Shown here one piece after another: positions 1 to 7,354 of a DNA stretch of 25,405 nucleotides; position 1 is the stretch's first letter; every line of letters begins with the position of its first letter. Both the position numbers and the translations under genes were made by a program. Below the pieces are notes generated by a model. The model was given only the letters and a program-made list of their open reading frames with translations. It made no database searches and had not been told where the DNA came from. Source of the DNA: Betaproteobacteria bacterium TMED156 (lineage in GTDB: Bacteria; Pseudomonadota; Gammaproteobacteria; Burkholderiales; Burkholderiaceae_A). Location of the stretch: positions 1 to 25,405 of the forward strand of contig NHHF01000055.1 in NCBI GenBank assembly GCA_002171155.1, in the 5' to 3' direction.

Positions 1-1
1 T

Positions 2-145
2 GATTTAAAAGAAGCAGATGTTATTGAGTGGGCTAAAGCAAACCACCCAGTAGAACATATGAATGAAGTTATTGAAAAGCAAATCGCTGATCAAGAAACA
101 CCAAAGAACGTAGAAGTTGACGCGTTACCTTGGGTTAGTGAATAA
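2..145 (+). CDS. C-terminal end of an unrecognised small phage protein (5' truncated)
   Basis: This is an open frame entering from the left edge and ending at TAA 143-145. It gives 47 residues, rich in Glu and Ala and finishing in DALPWVSE. The visible piece is mostly helical in character (EADVIEWAKANHP, then NEVIEKQIADQ). From memory, several marine phage genomes carry a small protein ending in a similar helix plus a 'LPW' tail near their structural module, but I cannot confirm the match. The next gene begins 26 bases downstream on the same strand, so both are probably in one transcript. No function can be assigned from this fragment, and the true start lies outside the window. Confidence 0.6.
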   Translation, partial: DLKEADVIEWAKANHPVEHMNEVIEKQIADQETPKNVEVDALPWVSE

Positions 146-171
146 AGTCAACAACAATTAAATTTAATAAA

Positions 172-432
172 ATGGCAAAAACACAGGATTTAAAAATCAC
201 AGATGAACAACTAAACGAATTACAAGGTTTAGTTACTAAAATCAACAACGCTCAAATGCAGTTAGGGCAAGTTGAATCTCAGAAGTATGATATTATAGCT
301 GCTTTACCAGCTCTTAGAAAAGATCTTCAAGAGTTTCAAAGCAAATTAGAAGAAGAGTACGGTAAGGTAAGTATTAACATACAAGATGGTACTATTAAAC
401 AACCTGAAGATGAATCTAATCAGGAAAATTAG
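172..432 (+). CDS. Small coiled-coil phage protein, function unknown
   Basis: This 86-residue protein is dominated by one long amphipathic helix. Residues about 8-62 run from the ITDEQLNELQ stretch to LEEEYGKV with regular heptad-like Leu/Ile spacing. A short strand-like piece (VSINIQDGTI, about 66-75) and an acidic polar tail (EDESNQEN) follow. The start ATG sits behind AATTTAATAAA, an A-rich leader without a Shine-Dalgarno sequence. Proteins with the same shape (helix ending in LEEEYG followed by VSINIQDG) occur in many marine phages as uncharacterised proteins; this is recalled, not searched. It lies upstream of the terminase genes and could be a structural or assembly helper, but no role is shown. 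The gene call is firm and the function unknown. Confidence 0.8.
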   Translation: MAKTQDLKITDEQLNELQGLVTKINNAQMQLGQVESQKYDIIAALPALRKDLQEFQSKLEEEYGKVSINIQDGTIKQPEDESNQEN

Positions 433-460
433 TATAGGAAAAGACTATAAAAATGAAGCA

Positions 461-628
461 ATGCATTACTCCGTAGGCCAAGAGGTCTACGGGGGACATG
501 TTATCGATTCAATAGTTGAAAATGACGACAAGTATAGTATATTTATAGTTAAAAATAAAGAAATACTACCTTGGAAAGACTTCAACAAAAACATGGCGAT
601 AGCGGTAGAGTATAATTTAGAATATTAA
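461..628 (+). CDS. Small conserved phage protein of about 55 residues, function unknown
   Basis: The open frame extends back to an ATG at 386, but that start lies inside the preceding gene, which stops at 432. The ATG at 461 gives a compact product beginning MHYSVGQEVYGGH, with 28 bases of AT-rich leader after the upstream stop, so I prefer it. The 55-residue product has a strand-rich layout (YGGHVIDSI, KYSIFIVKN, AIAVEYNLEY) and an internal ILPWKDFNKNM stretch, suggesting a small beta-barrel or SH3-like fold. It contains no cysteine cluster or membrane segment. Its stop overlaps the next start as TAATG (626-630), which implies translational coupling to the GroES-like gene. The 80-residue product from 386 cannot be excluded. 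Confidence 0.65.
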   Translation: MHYSVGQEVYGGHVIDSIVENDDKYSIFIVKNKEILPWKDFNKNMAIAVEYNLEY

Positions 629-1224
629 TGCAAGGGCTTTTTGATTTTATAGTAACACCAGTAAAATCAAGATACAATAACACTAAAAAACTAGGTGATA
701 AAGAACTTATTTTAAATACTGAGATATTTACACATAAAAATGTAAACAGAAATGCTATAGTAATAGCAACACCAAGAGCTGTTGAAACAGATATTAAACC
801 TGGTGATGAAGTTATTATACATCATAATGTTTTTAGAAGATTTAACGATATTAGAGGTGAAGAAAAAAACTCTAGAAGTTATTTTAAAGAAGATCAATAT
901 TTTGTAGACGTAGATCAAATTTATTTATATAAACAAAACAATAAGTGGAAATCAATAAATGATTATTGTTTTGTTAAGCCAATTAAATCTTATGATATTT
1001 TTAACACAGAACCAGAACAACCTTTGGTTGGTATTTTAAAATACACAAATGGTTCTAAAGAACTTGAACATTTAAAAGTTAACGACTTGGTTGGTTTTAC
1101 ACCTAATAGCGAATTTGAGTTTATTATAGATAACGAAAGATTATATAGAGTATTAACCAAAGCAGTAACTATTAAATATGAATATCAAGGAAAAGAAAAA
1201 GAATATAATCCAAGCTGGTTATAA
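628..1224 (+). CDS. Putative phage co-chaperonin with two GroES-like folds in tandem
   Basis: This is a 198-residue protein. The second half has the GroES order: a first strand with the VKPI signature (DYCFVKPI), a polar loop (YDIFNTEPEQP) where GroES has its mobile loop, then VGILKYTN, a LKVNDLVGF stretch equivalent to the VKVGDxVLF motif, and a final LYRVLTKAVTIKY strand equivalent to the EYxxxxxxDILA end. The first half repeats the theme: IVIATP, IKPGDEVIIHHNVF, a long loop with RGEEKN, and YFVDVDQIYLY. Phage-encoded co-chaperonins such as T4 gp31 dock on host GroEL to fold the major capsid protein; an equivalent role here is inferred. The gene starts at the TAATG overlap and its end overlaps the next gene by 47 bases. 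Assignment rests on motif reading only. An unrelated beta-barrel is the alternative. Confidence 0.5.
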   Translation: MQGLFDFIVTPVKSRYNNTKKLGDKELILNTEIFTHKNVNRNAIVIATPRAVETDIKPGDEVIIHHNVFRRFNDIRGEEKNSRSYFKEDQYFVDVDQIYLYKQNNKWKSINDYCFVKPIKSYDIFNTEPEQPLVGILKYTNGSKELEHLKVNDLVGFTPNSEFEFIIDNERLYRVLTKAVTIKYEYQGKEKEYNPSWL

Positions 1225-1450
1225 AGCTGTAGATGAATTAATTAAGGTTGCTAAAGAACCTATAGTTGAAACAGAAGATGATATTTCTGCTGATAGACTT
1301 AAAAATGCAGCTGCTACTAAAAAATTAGCTATATTTGATGCTTTTGAAATATTAACTCGTTTAGAATCTGAAAAAGCAATACTAGAAAACAAACCAATAG
1401 AAGAAGAGAAAAAGTCTTTTAGCGGTTTTGCTGAAAAAAGATCTAGGTAA
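1178..1450 (+). CDS. Small helical protein in the terminase small-subunit position
   Basis: This 90-residue, mostly helical protein has a lysine-rich start (MNIKEKKKN). A first helix follows (IIQAGYKAVDELIKVAKEP), then an acidic linker (VETEDDISAD) and a second long helix (RLKNAAATKKLAIFDAFEILTRLESEKAILE). A charged, probably disordered tail ends FAEKRSR. The only ATG in this frame is at 1178, inside the end of the previous gene, so the 47-base overlap appears real. Its stop overlaps the terL start as TAATG (1448-1452). The position directly before terL and the small helical build suggest a terminase small subunit or a TerL partner. No helix-turn-helix is evident, so that role is an inference from context. 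Confidence 0.6.
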   Translation: MNIKEKKKNIIQAGYKAVDELIKVAKEPIVETEDDISADRLKNAAATKKLAIFDAFEILTRLESEKAILENKPIEEEKKSFSGFAEKRSR

Positions 1451-3651
1451 TGAAGCTGTATGAATTAGTAAATCCAGTTAAAATAAACACTTTAAAAAGA
1501 TTAAATAAACTTAAAAAGTGGCAATATGGATATAACAAAGATCACGATATAGTTGTTATTAGTAAGAACGGTACAATAGGTGACATATATGAAATACAAG
1601 GCTTAAAAATAGCTTTACCTAAAACACCTAAAAAAGTACACACCTTTAAAAACAATACATGGCAGGTTGAGACATACCCAAAAGAATTAAATAGAATAAA
1701 AACTATATTTGATTGGAGAGATTACCCACAGTCTTTTAAAAACAAATATATAGACTATATTGAAAACGAATTTAAAAAAAGAGATGAAGGATTTTGGTTT
1801 AATAACAAAAATATTCCTACTTACATCACTGGCACTCACTACATGTACTTGCAGTGGTCCAAGATTGATGTTGGGAACCCAGACTTTAGAGAAGCAAATA
1901 GATTATTCTACATTTTCTGGGAAGCTTGCAAAGCGGATTCCAGATGTTACGGAATGTGCTATCTTAAGAATAGACGATCTGGATTCTCCTTTATGGCATC
2001 GGGGGAAACTGTTAATATGGCAACCATATCAAGCGATGCTAGATTTGGAATATTATCCAAGTCTGGGCCCGACGCAAAAAAAATGTTTACTGATAAAGTC
2101 GTTCCAATATCCGTTAACTATCCGTTCTTTTTCAAACCGATACAAGACGGTATGGATAGACCGAAAACAGAACTTGCCTACAGAGTACCAGCGTCCAAGC
2201 TTACGAGACGGAACATTACTCTCACCGATGATAAACCAGAAGAACTCACGGGTCTTGACACGACCATCGACTGGAAAAACACGGGTGATAACTCCTACGA
2301 TGGAGAGAAACTCAAACTCCTCGTCCACGATGAATCGGGTAAATGGGAGAGGCCGAACAACATCCTTAACAACTGGAGGGTTACGAAAACGACATTAAGA
2401 TTAGGTAGTAGAGTTATTGGTAAGTGTATGATGGGTTCAACGAGCAACGCTCTTGACAAGGGAGGTAATGAATTTAAAAAACTATACTATGACTCAGATG
2501 TTACAAAAAGAAACCGCAATGGACAGACAAGCTCGGGATTATATAGTTTGTTCATACCTATGGAATGGAACTACGAAGGATTCATTGATTCTTATGGACT
2601 ACCTGTATTCGAAACACCTGAAGAAGAAGTTCTTGACCCGTATGGCGATATAATAGATGTAGGTGTTATAGATCATTGGCAGAATGAAGCTGATGGTTTA
2701 AGAAACGATCAAGATGCTTTAAATGAATTTTACAGACAGTTTCCAAGAACTGAAGAGCACGCATTTAGAGACGAAACAAAAAATAGTATATTTAATTTAG
2801 TTAAACTATACGAGCAGATAGATTACAACGAAGAAACTGCTAATGTTAGTACTGGTAACTTTCAATGGGTTAACGGTATAAAAGACACTAAAGTTATATT
2901 TTATCCAGATTTAAAAGGTAGATTTAAAATAAACTGGACACCCTCACCACATTTACAAAATAATGTAATTAATAAAGATGGTAGAAAATATCCAGGAAAC
3001 GAGCACATGGGTGCTTTTGGTTGTGATAGTTATGATATATCAGGAACTGTTGATGGTAAAGGATCTAAAGGTTCATTGCACGGTTTAACTAAGTTTAGCA
3101 TGGAAAACGCTCCTCCAAACGAGTTTTTTTTAGAATATATAGCAAGACCATCTACAGCAGAAATATTTTTTGAAGATGTTTTAATGGCATTGGTTTTTTA
3201 TGGTATGCCTTTATTGGCAGAAAATAACAAACCAAGATTGTTATATTATTTAAGAAGAAGAGGTTATAGAGGTTATTCTATGAATAGACCTGATAAAGTT
3301 TGGAACAAGCTATCTGTTGCAGAAAAAGAAATAGGAGGTATACCTAATTCAAGTGAAGATATTAAACAAGCTCACGCTGCGGCAATAGAAATGTATATAC
3401 AAGGTCACGTAGGTAAGAAAAATGATGGCGGATATGGAACAATGCCTTTTAATGAAACATTAAATGATTGGGCGAAGTTTGATATAAATAGAAGAACAAA
3501 GTTTGATGCAACAATTAGTAGCGGTTTAGCTATTATGGCTTGTAACAGGCATTTATATTCACCGGTTCAAAACGTGGCAAAAAAGAAAATAAATTTAAGT
3601 ATAGCTAGATATAAAAATAAAGGCTATCATTCAAAACTAATAGAAAAATAA
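1450..3651 (+). CDS. terL: Terminase large subunit (packaging ATPase and nuclease)
   Basis: This 733-residue protein cuts concatemeric DNA and pumps it through the portal. The ATPase half shows a deviant Walker A, KNRRSGFS (173-180), where the usual GK(S/T) is GFS. Walker B follows as LLVHDE (290-295, catalytic Glu295), then a coupling motif GSTSN (329-333). The hinge has the terminase-typical FPRTEEHAF (431-439). The RNase H-like nuclease half offers GCDSYD (Asp526, with Asp529 nearby), LLAENN (Glu591) and RTKFDATISSG (Asp686) as the acidic metal-binding set. It is longer than many TerL proteins; the N-terminal 110 residues and the extended nuclease region account for this. It starts in a TAATG overlap and the portal starts 2 bases after its stop. 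Base composition is unusual across about 1810-2470 (separate entry). Confidence in the family is high. Confidence 0.93.
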   Translation: MKLYELVNPVKINTLKRLNKLKKWQYGYNKDHDIVVISKNGTIGDIYEIQGLKIALPKTPKKVHTFKNNTWQVETYPKELNRIKTIFDWRDYPQSFKNKYIDYIENEFKKRDEGFWFNNKNIPTYITGTHYMYLQWSKIDVGNPDFREANRLFYIFWEACKADSRCYGMCYLKNRRSGFSFMASGETVNMATISSDARFGILSKSGPDAKKMFTDKVVPISVNYPFFFKPIQDGMDRPKTELAYRVPASKLTRRNITLTDDKPEELTGLDTTIDWKNTGDNSYDGEKLKLLVHDESGKWERPNNILNNWRVTKTTLRLGSRVIGKCMMGSTSNALDKGGNEFKKLYYDSDVTKRNRNGQTSSGLYSLFIPMEWNYEGFIDSYGLPVFETPEEEVLDPYGDIIDVGVIDHWQNEADGLRNDQDALNEFYRQFPRTEEHAFRDETKNSIFNLVKLYEQIDYNEETANVSTGNFQWVNGIKDTKVIFYPDLKGRFKINWTPSPHLQNNVINKDGRKYPGNEHMGAFGCDSYDISGTVDGKGSKGSLHGLTKFSMENAPPNEFFLEYIARPSTAEIFFEDVLMALVFYGMPLLAENNKPRLLYYLRRRGYRGYSMNRPDKVWNKLSVAEKEIGGIPNSSEDIKQAHAAAIEMYIQGHVGKKNDGGYGTMPFNETLNDWAKFDINRRTKFDATISSGLAIMACNRHLYSPVQNVAKKKINLSIARYKNKGYHSKLIEK
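1810..2470 (+). other. GC-rich, foreign-codon segment inside terL
   Basis: The ATPase-domain part of terL departs from the rest of the window in base composition and codon choice. Two sampled 60-base lines (2221-2280 and 2281-2340) are about 48-50% G+C, against about 30% in a sampled line near the 3' end of the same gene (3541-3600). Leucine is written CTC five times within 2215-2330, while TTA dominates elsewhere. ACG, TCC, CCG, GTC, ATC, ACC and CGG codons cluster here too. The reading frame is intact and the motifs are in order, so the change is largely synonymous. The shift explains long antisense and alternate-frame open reading frames in this stretch. Boundaries are by eye: the rise is gradual from about 1810 and the fall about 2400-2470. 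Confidence 0.7.
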
Positions 3652-3652
3652 T

Positions 3653-6079
3653 ATGGCTGAGTCAGTTACATCAAATTATTTTCCTAGTCAAGTAGTTAGT
3701 GATTTAGAGAAACAATCAAAAGAATACGGCTTAAAAGTTGGTAAAGCTATTGAATACGAGTGGTTCAAAAGAGATAGTGGTACTAATAGATTTGCTAGTA
3801 ATCAAAATAATTTTCATAAATTAAGACTATATGCAAGAGGAGAGCAAGCTATACAAAAATATAAAGACGAATTATCTATAAATGGTGATTTGAGTTATTT
3901 AAACTTAGACTGGAAACCAGTACCTATTGTACCTAAATTTGTAGACATAGTAGTAAATGGTATATCAGAAAGAACTTTTGACATAAAAGCTTATTCACAA
4001 GACCCTTTTGGCGTATCAAAAAGAACTAAGTACATGCAAGGTATAATGGCTGACATGAAAACTCAAGACTTAGCGGCTTTTGCGCAAGAAGCTTTTGGTG
4101 TAAACATAATGTCGACGCCACCATCAAAACTACCAGATAGTGAAGAAGAGTTGCAATTACACATGCAATTAAATTATAAGCAAGGTGTTGAATTAGCTGA
4201 AGAGCAAGCTATTCACACTATATTAGAAGGTAATAGATATGAGTTAACTAGAAAAAGAGTTAATTATGATTTAACTGTTTTAGGTATTGGATGTGTTAAA
4301 AACAGTTTTACAAAAGCAGAAGGCGTTAAAGTAGAATATGTAGATCCAGCTAATATAGTTTATTCATATACTGAATCACCTTATTTTGAAGATATATACT
4401 ATGTGGGTGAAATTAAAGTTCTACCTATAAATGAACTTAAAAAAGAGTTTCCAGATCTTACAGATGAAGATTTAAAAGAAGTAGGTAAACAAGGTTATCA
4501 GTCAACAGGTTTCTATAATAGAAGTCTAGCTGAAGCTACAGTTATAGATCAAAACCAAGTTCAAGTTATGTATTTTAACTTTAAAACATATGCTAACGAA
4601 GTATATAAGGTTAAAGAAACATCGACTGGCGCTAGTAAAGTTATCGTAAAAGACGATAGGTTTAATCCACCTAATGAGTTGCTTGAAGAAAGATTTGGTA
4701 AAATGTCTAGACAAGTTGAAGTTTTATATGAAGGTGCTTTAATACTAGGTACTAAAAAACTTTTAAAATGGGAGCTTGCTAAAAATATGATGAGGCCTAA
4801 GAGTGATCACACTAAAGTTAAAATGAATTACTCTATAGTGGCGCCAAGAATGTATAAAGGTAAAATTGAATCATTAGTTAGTAGAATAACAACATTTGCT
4901 GACATGATACAGATAACACACCTTAAGTTACAACAGGTTATGTCTCGTATGGTTCCAGACGGTATATACGTAGATGCTGACGGTTTAGCTGAAATTGATT
5001 TAGGTAATGGTACTAATTATAATCCACAAGAAGCATTAAATATGTTCTTTCAAACTGGTAGTATTATTGGTAGATCTATGACTGCTGATGGCGATATGAA
5101 TCCAGGCAAAGTACCAATACAAGAAATACAAAGTGGCTCTGGAGGCTCTAAATTACAGTCTCTAATACAAACATATAACTACTACCTACAAATGATCAGA
5201 GATGTCACCGGATTGAACGAGGCACGTGATGGTAGTATGCCTGACAGTAAGTCTTTAGTAGGTATACAAAAAATAGCTGCAGCTAATAGTAACACAGCAA
5301 CTAGACACATATTACAAGGTGGTTTATTTTTAACAGCTGAAACAGCTGAATCAATATCACTTAGAATATCTGACATCATAGAATACTCACCAACTAAAGA
5401 AGCTTTTATACAGAAAATTGGTGGTCATAATGTAGCTACATTAAGTGAAATGGCAGACTTACATTTGTATGATTTTGGTATATTTATTGAGCTAGCGCCT
5501 GATGAAGAAGAAAAACAGTTGTTAGAAAATAATATACAAATGGCTTTATCAAAAGATGGTATAAATCTTGAAGACGCTATAGATATTAGAGAAATTAAAA
5601 ACGTTAAGTTAGCAAACCAGTTGCTTAAAATACGTAGAAAAAAGAAAAAGCAAGAAGATCAAGCTATTCAACAACAAAATATACAAGCTCAGTCTCAAGC
5701 TAATGCTCAAGCTCAACAAGTTGCGGCTCAAGCTGAAGTACAGAAAAACTCAGCAATAACTCAAAATCAAATGCAACTACAGCAAGGTAAAAACGAATTA
5801 GAGTTAGTAAAAATGCAGCAAGAAGCTATGCTTAAAAAAGAATTAATGAATCACGAATTTCAACTAAACATGCGTATTAAACAAATGGAAGCTGAAGTGT
5901 TGAAAGGAAGGGATGCAGAAAAAGAAGATCGTAAGGACGAAAGAACAAAAATCCAAGCGAGTCAACAGTCTGAGTTAATTGATCAAAGAAAAAAAGAGTC
6001 TCCACCTAAAAACTTTGAATCCTCAGGTAATGATATAATGGGTGGAGGATTTGGATTAAATGCTTTTGATCCAAGATAA
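3653..6079 (+). CDS. Portal protein
   Basis: This 808-residue protein forms the dodecameric ring at the packaging vertex. It follows terL by one base (TAATATG). Early residues carry the portal-type FHKLRLYARGEQ and VPKFVDIVVNGISER stretches. A central block around residues 510-560 (DVTGLNEARDGSMP followed by LVGIQKIAAANSNT) is the usual conserved stem and tunnel-loop neighbourhood of podovirus-type portals. The last 150 residues change character. A basic KIRRKKKKQEDQ run leads into a Gln/Ala/Lys-rich coiled coil (about 660-780), comparable with the C-terminal helical barrel of P22-like portals, and the protein ends in a Gly-rich tail (MGGGFGLNAFDPR). Size, neighbours and order (terL, portal, scaffold, capsid) agree. 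The fold subtype was not tested. Confidence 0.88.
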   Translation: MAESVTSNYFPSQVVSDLEKQSKEYGLKVGKAIEYEWFKRDSGTNRFASNQNNFHKLRLYARGEQAIQKYKDELSINGDLSYLNLDWKPVPIVPKFVDIVVNGISERTFDIKAYSQDPFGVSKRTKYMQGIMADMKTQDLAAFAQEAFGVNIMSTPPSKLPDSEEELQLHMQLNYKQGVELAEEQAIHTILEGNRYELTRKRVNYDLTVLGIGCVKNSFTKAEGVKVEYVDPANIVYSYTESPYFEDIYYVGEIKVLPINELKKEFPDLTDEDLKEVGKQGYQSTGFYNRSLAEATVIDQNQVQVMYFNFKTYANEVYKVKETSTGASKVIVKDDRFNPPNELLEERFGKMSRQVEVLYEGALILGTKKLLKWELAKNMMRPKSDHTKVKMNYSIVAPRMYKGKIESLVSRITTFADMIQITHLKLQQVMSRMVPDGIYVDADGLAEIDLGNGTNYNPQEALNMFFQTGSIIGRSMTADGDMNPGKVPIQEIQSGSGGSKLQSLIQTYNYYLQMIRDVTGLNEARDGSMPDSKSLVGIQKIAAANSNTATRHILQGGLFLTAETAESISLRISDIIEYSPTKEAFIQKIGGHNVATLSEMADLHLYDFGIFIELAPDEEEKQLLENNIQMALSKDGINLEDAIDIREIKNVKLANQLLKIRRKKKKQEDQAIQQQNIQAQSQANAQAQQVAAQAEVQKNSAITQNQMQLQQGKNELELVKMQQEAMLKKELMNHEFQLNMRIKQMEAEVLKGRDAEKEDRKDERTKIQASQQSELIDQRKKESPPKNFESSGNDIMGGGFGLNAFDPR

Positions 6080-6107
6080 CATTTGTTAAATTTTATAATA
6101 TTATATT

Positions 6108-7325
6108 ATGGCAGAAAACCAAGAAGAAAAGGTTGTCGAAGAAGTAGTTGAGACAACTGAAGAAAAAGTTGAACAACCTCAAGAAGAAAAGGTTGAAGAA
6201 ACAAAAGAAGAATCTAAAAACGAAATTTTAGATGATGGCACTGTAAAGGTAGACTTAAGAAACTATAGTGAAGAAACTACAGAAGAACCTGTAGAAGAAC
6301 CTGTAGAAGAAAAAGTTGAAGAACAACCTGTTGAAGAAGCTGTACAAGAAGTTGTACAAGAAGAGAAAGAAGAAGAAGTTGTAGAAGAGCAACCAGTTTT
6401 AGAAGAGGTAACTGAAGAGGTTACTGAACAAGCTGAAGAGCTTCAAGAAGAGGTTGAGCAGGCGATAGGTGAAGCCCAAGAAACTGGGCAACAATTACCA
6501 GATAATATTCAAAAAGTTGTAGACTTTATGAACGAAACTGGTGGAAGTTTAGAAGATTATGTTCAATTAAATAAAGATTACTCAAAAATGAGTGATAATG
6601 ATTTATTGAGTGAGTATTTTAAACAAACAAAACCTCACCTCACCGAAGAAGACAGAGTGTTTATGATGGAGGATATGTATTCATATGATGAAGACTCTGA
6701 CGATGAAAAAGAAATTAGAAGAAAAAAATTGGCGTTAAAAGAGCAAGTTGCGAACGCTAGGTCCCACTTAGACGGGCAAAAGTCTAAATATTACAACGAG
6801 GTCAAAGCTGGTTCTAGATTAAATCCAGAACAACAAAAAGCTGTTGACTTCTTTAATCGATACAATGAAAACTTGGAACAAACCGAGGTAGATAAGTCAG
6901 TTTTCCAAAAGAAAACAAATGAAGTTTTTACTGATAAATTCAAAGGTTTTGAATATAACGTTGGTGAAAAAAGATATAGACTTAATATTAAGGATGTAAA
7001 TAAAGTTAAAGATACACAATCTGATATTAACAATTTTGTTAGTAAATTCTTAAACAAGAAAACACAACAAATGGATAATGCTGGTGGTTATCATAAATCT
7101 TTGTTCACAGCAATGAATCCTGATCTTGTAGCAAACCACTTTTATCAACAAGGTAAATCCGATGCTTTAAAAGAAAGCATGGCTAAATCTAAAAATGTTG
7201 ATATGTCACCAAGAGGCACTCATTCAAATGAAATACCAACTGGCGGTATAAAAGTAAGAGCTATTCCAGGAAACACTTCCAATGATTTTAAAGTAAAGAT
7301 TAGAAATTTTAACAAAAAACAATAA
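6108..7325 (+). CDS. Scaffold-like acidic protein between portal and capsid genes
   Basis: This is a 405-residue protein. Residues 1 to about 126 are an extremely acidic low-complexity segment made of Glu/Val/Gln/Thr units such as EEKVEE, EEPVEE and EEVVEE. It is probably disordered or a long charged helix. The rest (about 130-405) is hydrophilic and helical, with a DLLSEYFKQ / EEDRVFMMEDMYSYDEDSDDEKE patch. A long charged helix follows (KLALKEQVANARSHL), then a basic C-terminus rich in Lys and Arg (IKVRAIPG, VKIRNFNKKQ). Location between portal and major capsid genes, acidity, helix content and a basic C-terminal end are all typical of phage scaffolding proteins, whose basic tail binds the capsid inner surface. 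The role is inferred. A leader of 28 AT-rich bases precedes the ATG, with no Shine-Dalgarno sequence. Confidence 0.7.
   Translation: MAENQEEKVVEEVVETTEEKVEQPQEEKVEETKEESKNEILDDGTVKVDLRNYSEETTEEPVEEPVEEKVEEQPVEEAVQEVVQEEKEEEVVEEQPVLEEVTEEVTEQAEELQEEVEQAIGEAQETGQQLPDNIQKVVDFMNETGGSLEDYVQLNKDYSKMSDNDLLSEYFKQTKPHLTEEDRVFMMEDMYSYDEDSDDEKEIRRKKLALKEQVANARSHLDGQKSKYYNEVKAGSRLNPEQQKAVDFFNRYNENLEQTEVDKSVFQKKTNEVFTDKFKGFEYNVGEKRYRLNIKDVNKVKDTQSDINNFVSKFLNKKTQQMDNAGGYHKSLFTAMNPDLVANHFYQQGKSDALKESMAKSKNVDMSPRGTHSNEIPTGGIKVRAIPGNTSNDFKVKIRNFNKKQ
6120..6195 (+). repeat. 16-base direct repeat pair in the acidic coding segment
   Basis: The 16-base word CAAGAAGAAAAGGTTG occurs at 6120-6135 and again at 6180-6195, exactly 60 bases apart and in the same reading frame. 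Both copies encode the QEEKV unit of the acidic N-terminal segment. This suggests the low-complexity region grew by internal duplication. Confidence 0.85.
6288..6311 (+). repeat. Tandem 12-base repeat encoding PVEE
   Basis: CCTGTAGAAGAA is present twice head to tail (6288-6299 and 6300-6311), encoding two PVEE units. A diverged third unit reading QPVEE appears about 15 bases later. It is in frame within the acidic segment of the scaffold-like gene and is the kind of tract that can expand or contract by slippage. Confidence 0.85.
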
Positions 7326-7354
7326 CTTAATTTAAACTTTAAAAACTTAAAATT

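Noticed and set aside
386..460. Upstream extension of the 55-residue gene to ATG 386
   Set aside because: The extension lies inside the preceding gene for 47 bases and adds a segment unlike the compact core; ATG 461 follows the upstream stop cleanly.
712..918. 68-codon reverse-strand frame over the GroES-like gene
   Set aside because: Composition (Ile/Phe/Tyr/Ser) is the usual antisense of AT-rich coding DNA, with no supporting signal.
2053..2328. 91-codon reverse-strand frame inside terL
   Set aside because: It is antisense to a firm terminase domain and explained by the local GC-rich codon use; no leader or recognisable product.
6080..7354. Bacteroidota-type promoter (TTTG / TAnnTTTG) before the scaffold or capsid genes
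   Set aside because: The gaps of 28 and 29 bases are too short and contain only AT-rich sequence without a convincing spaced pair of elements.
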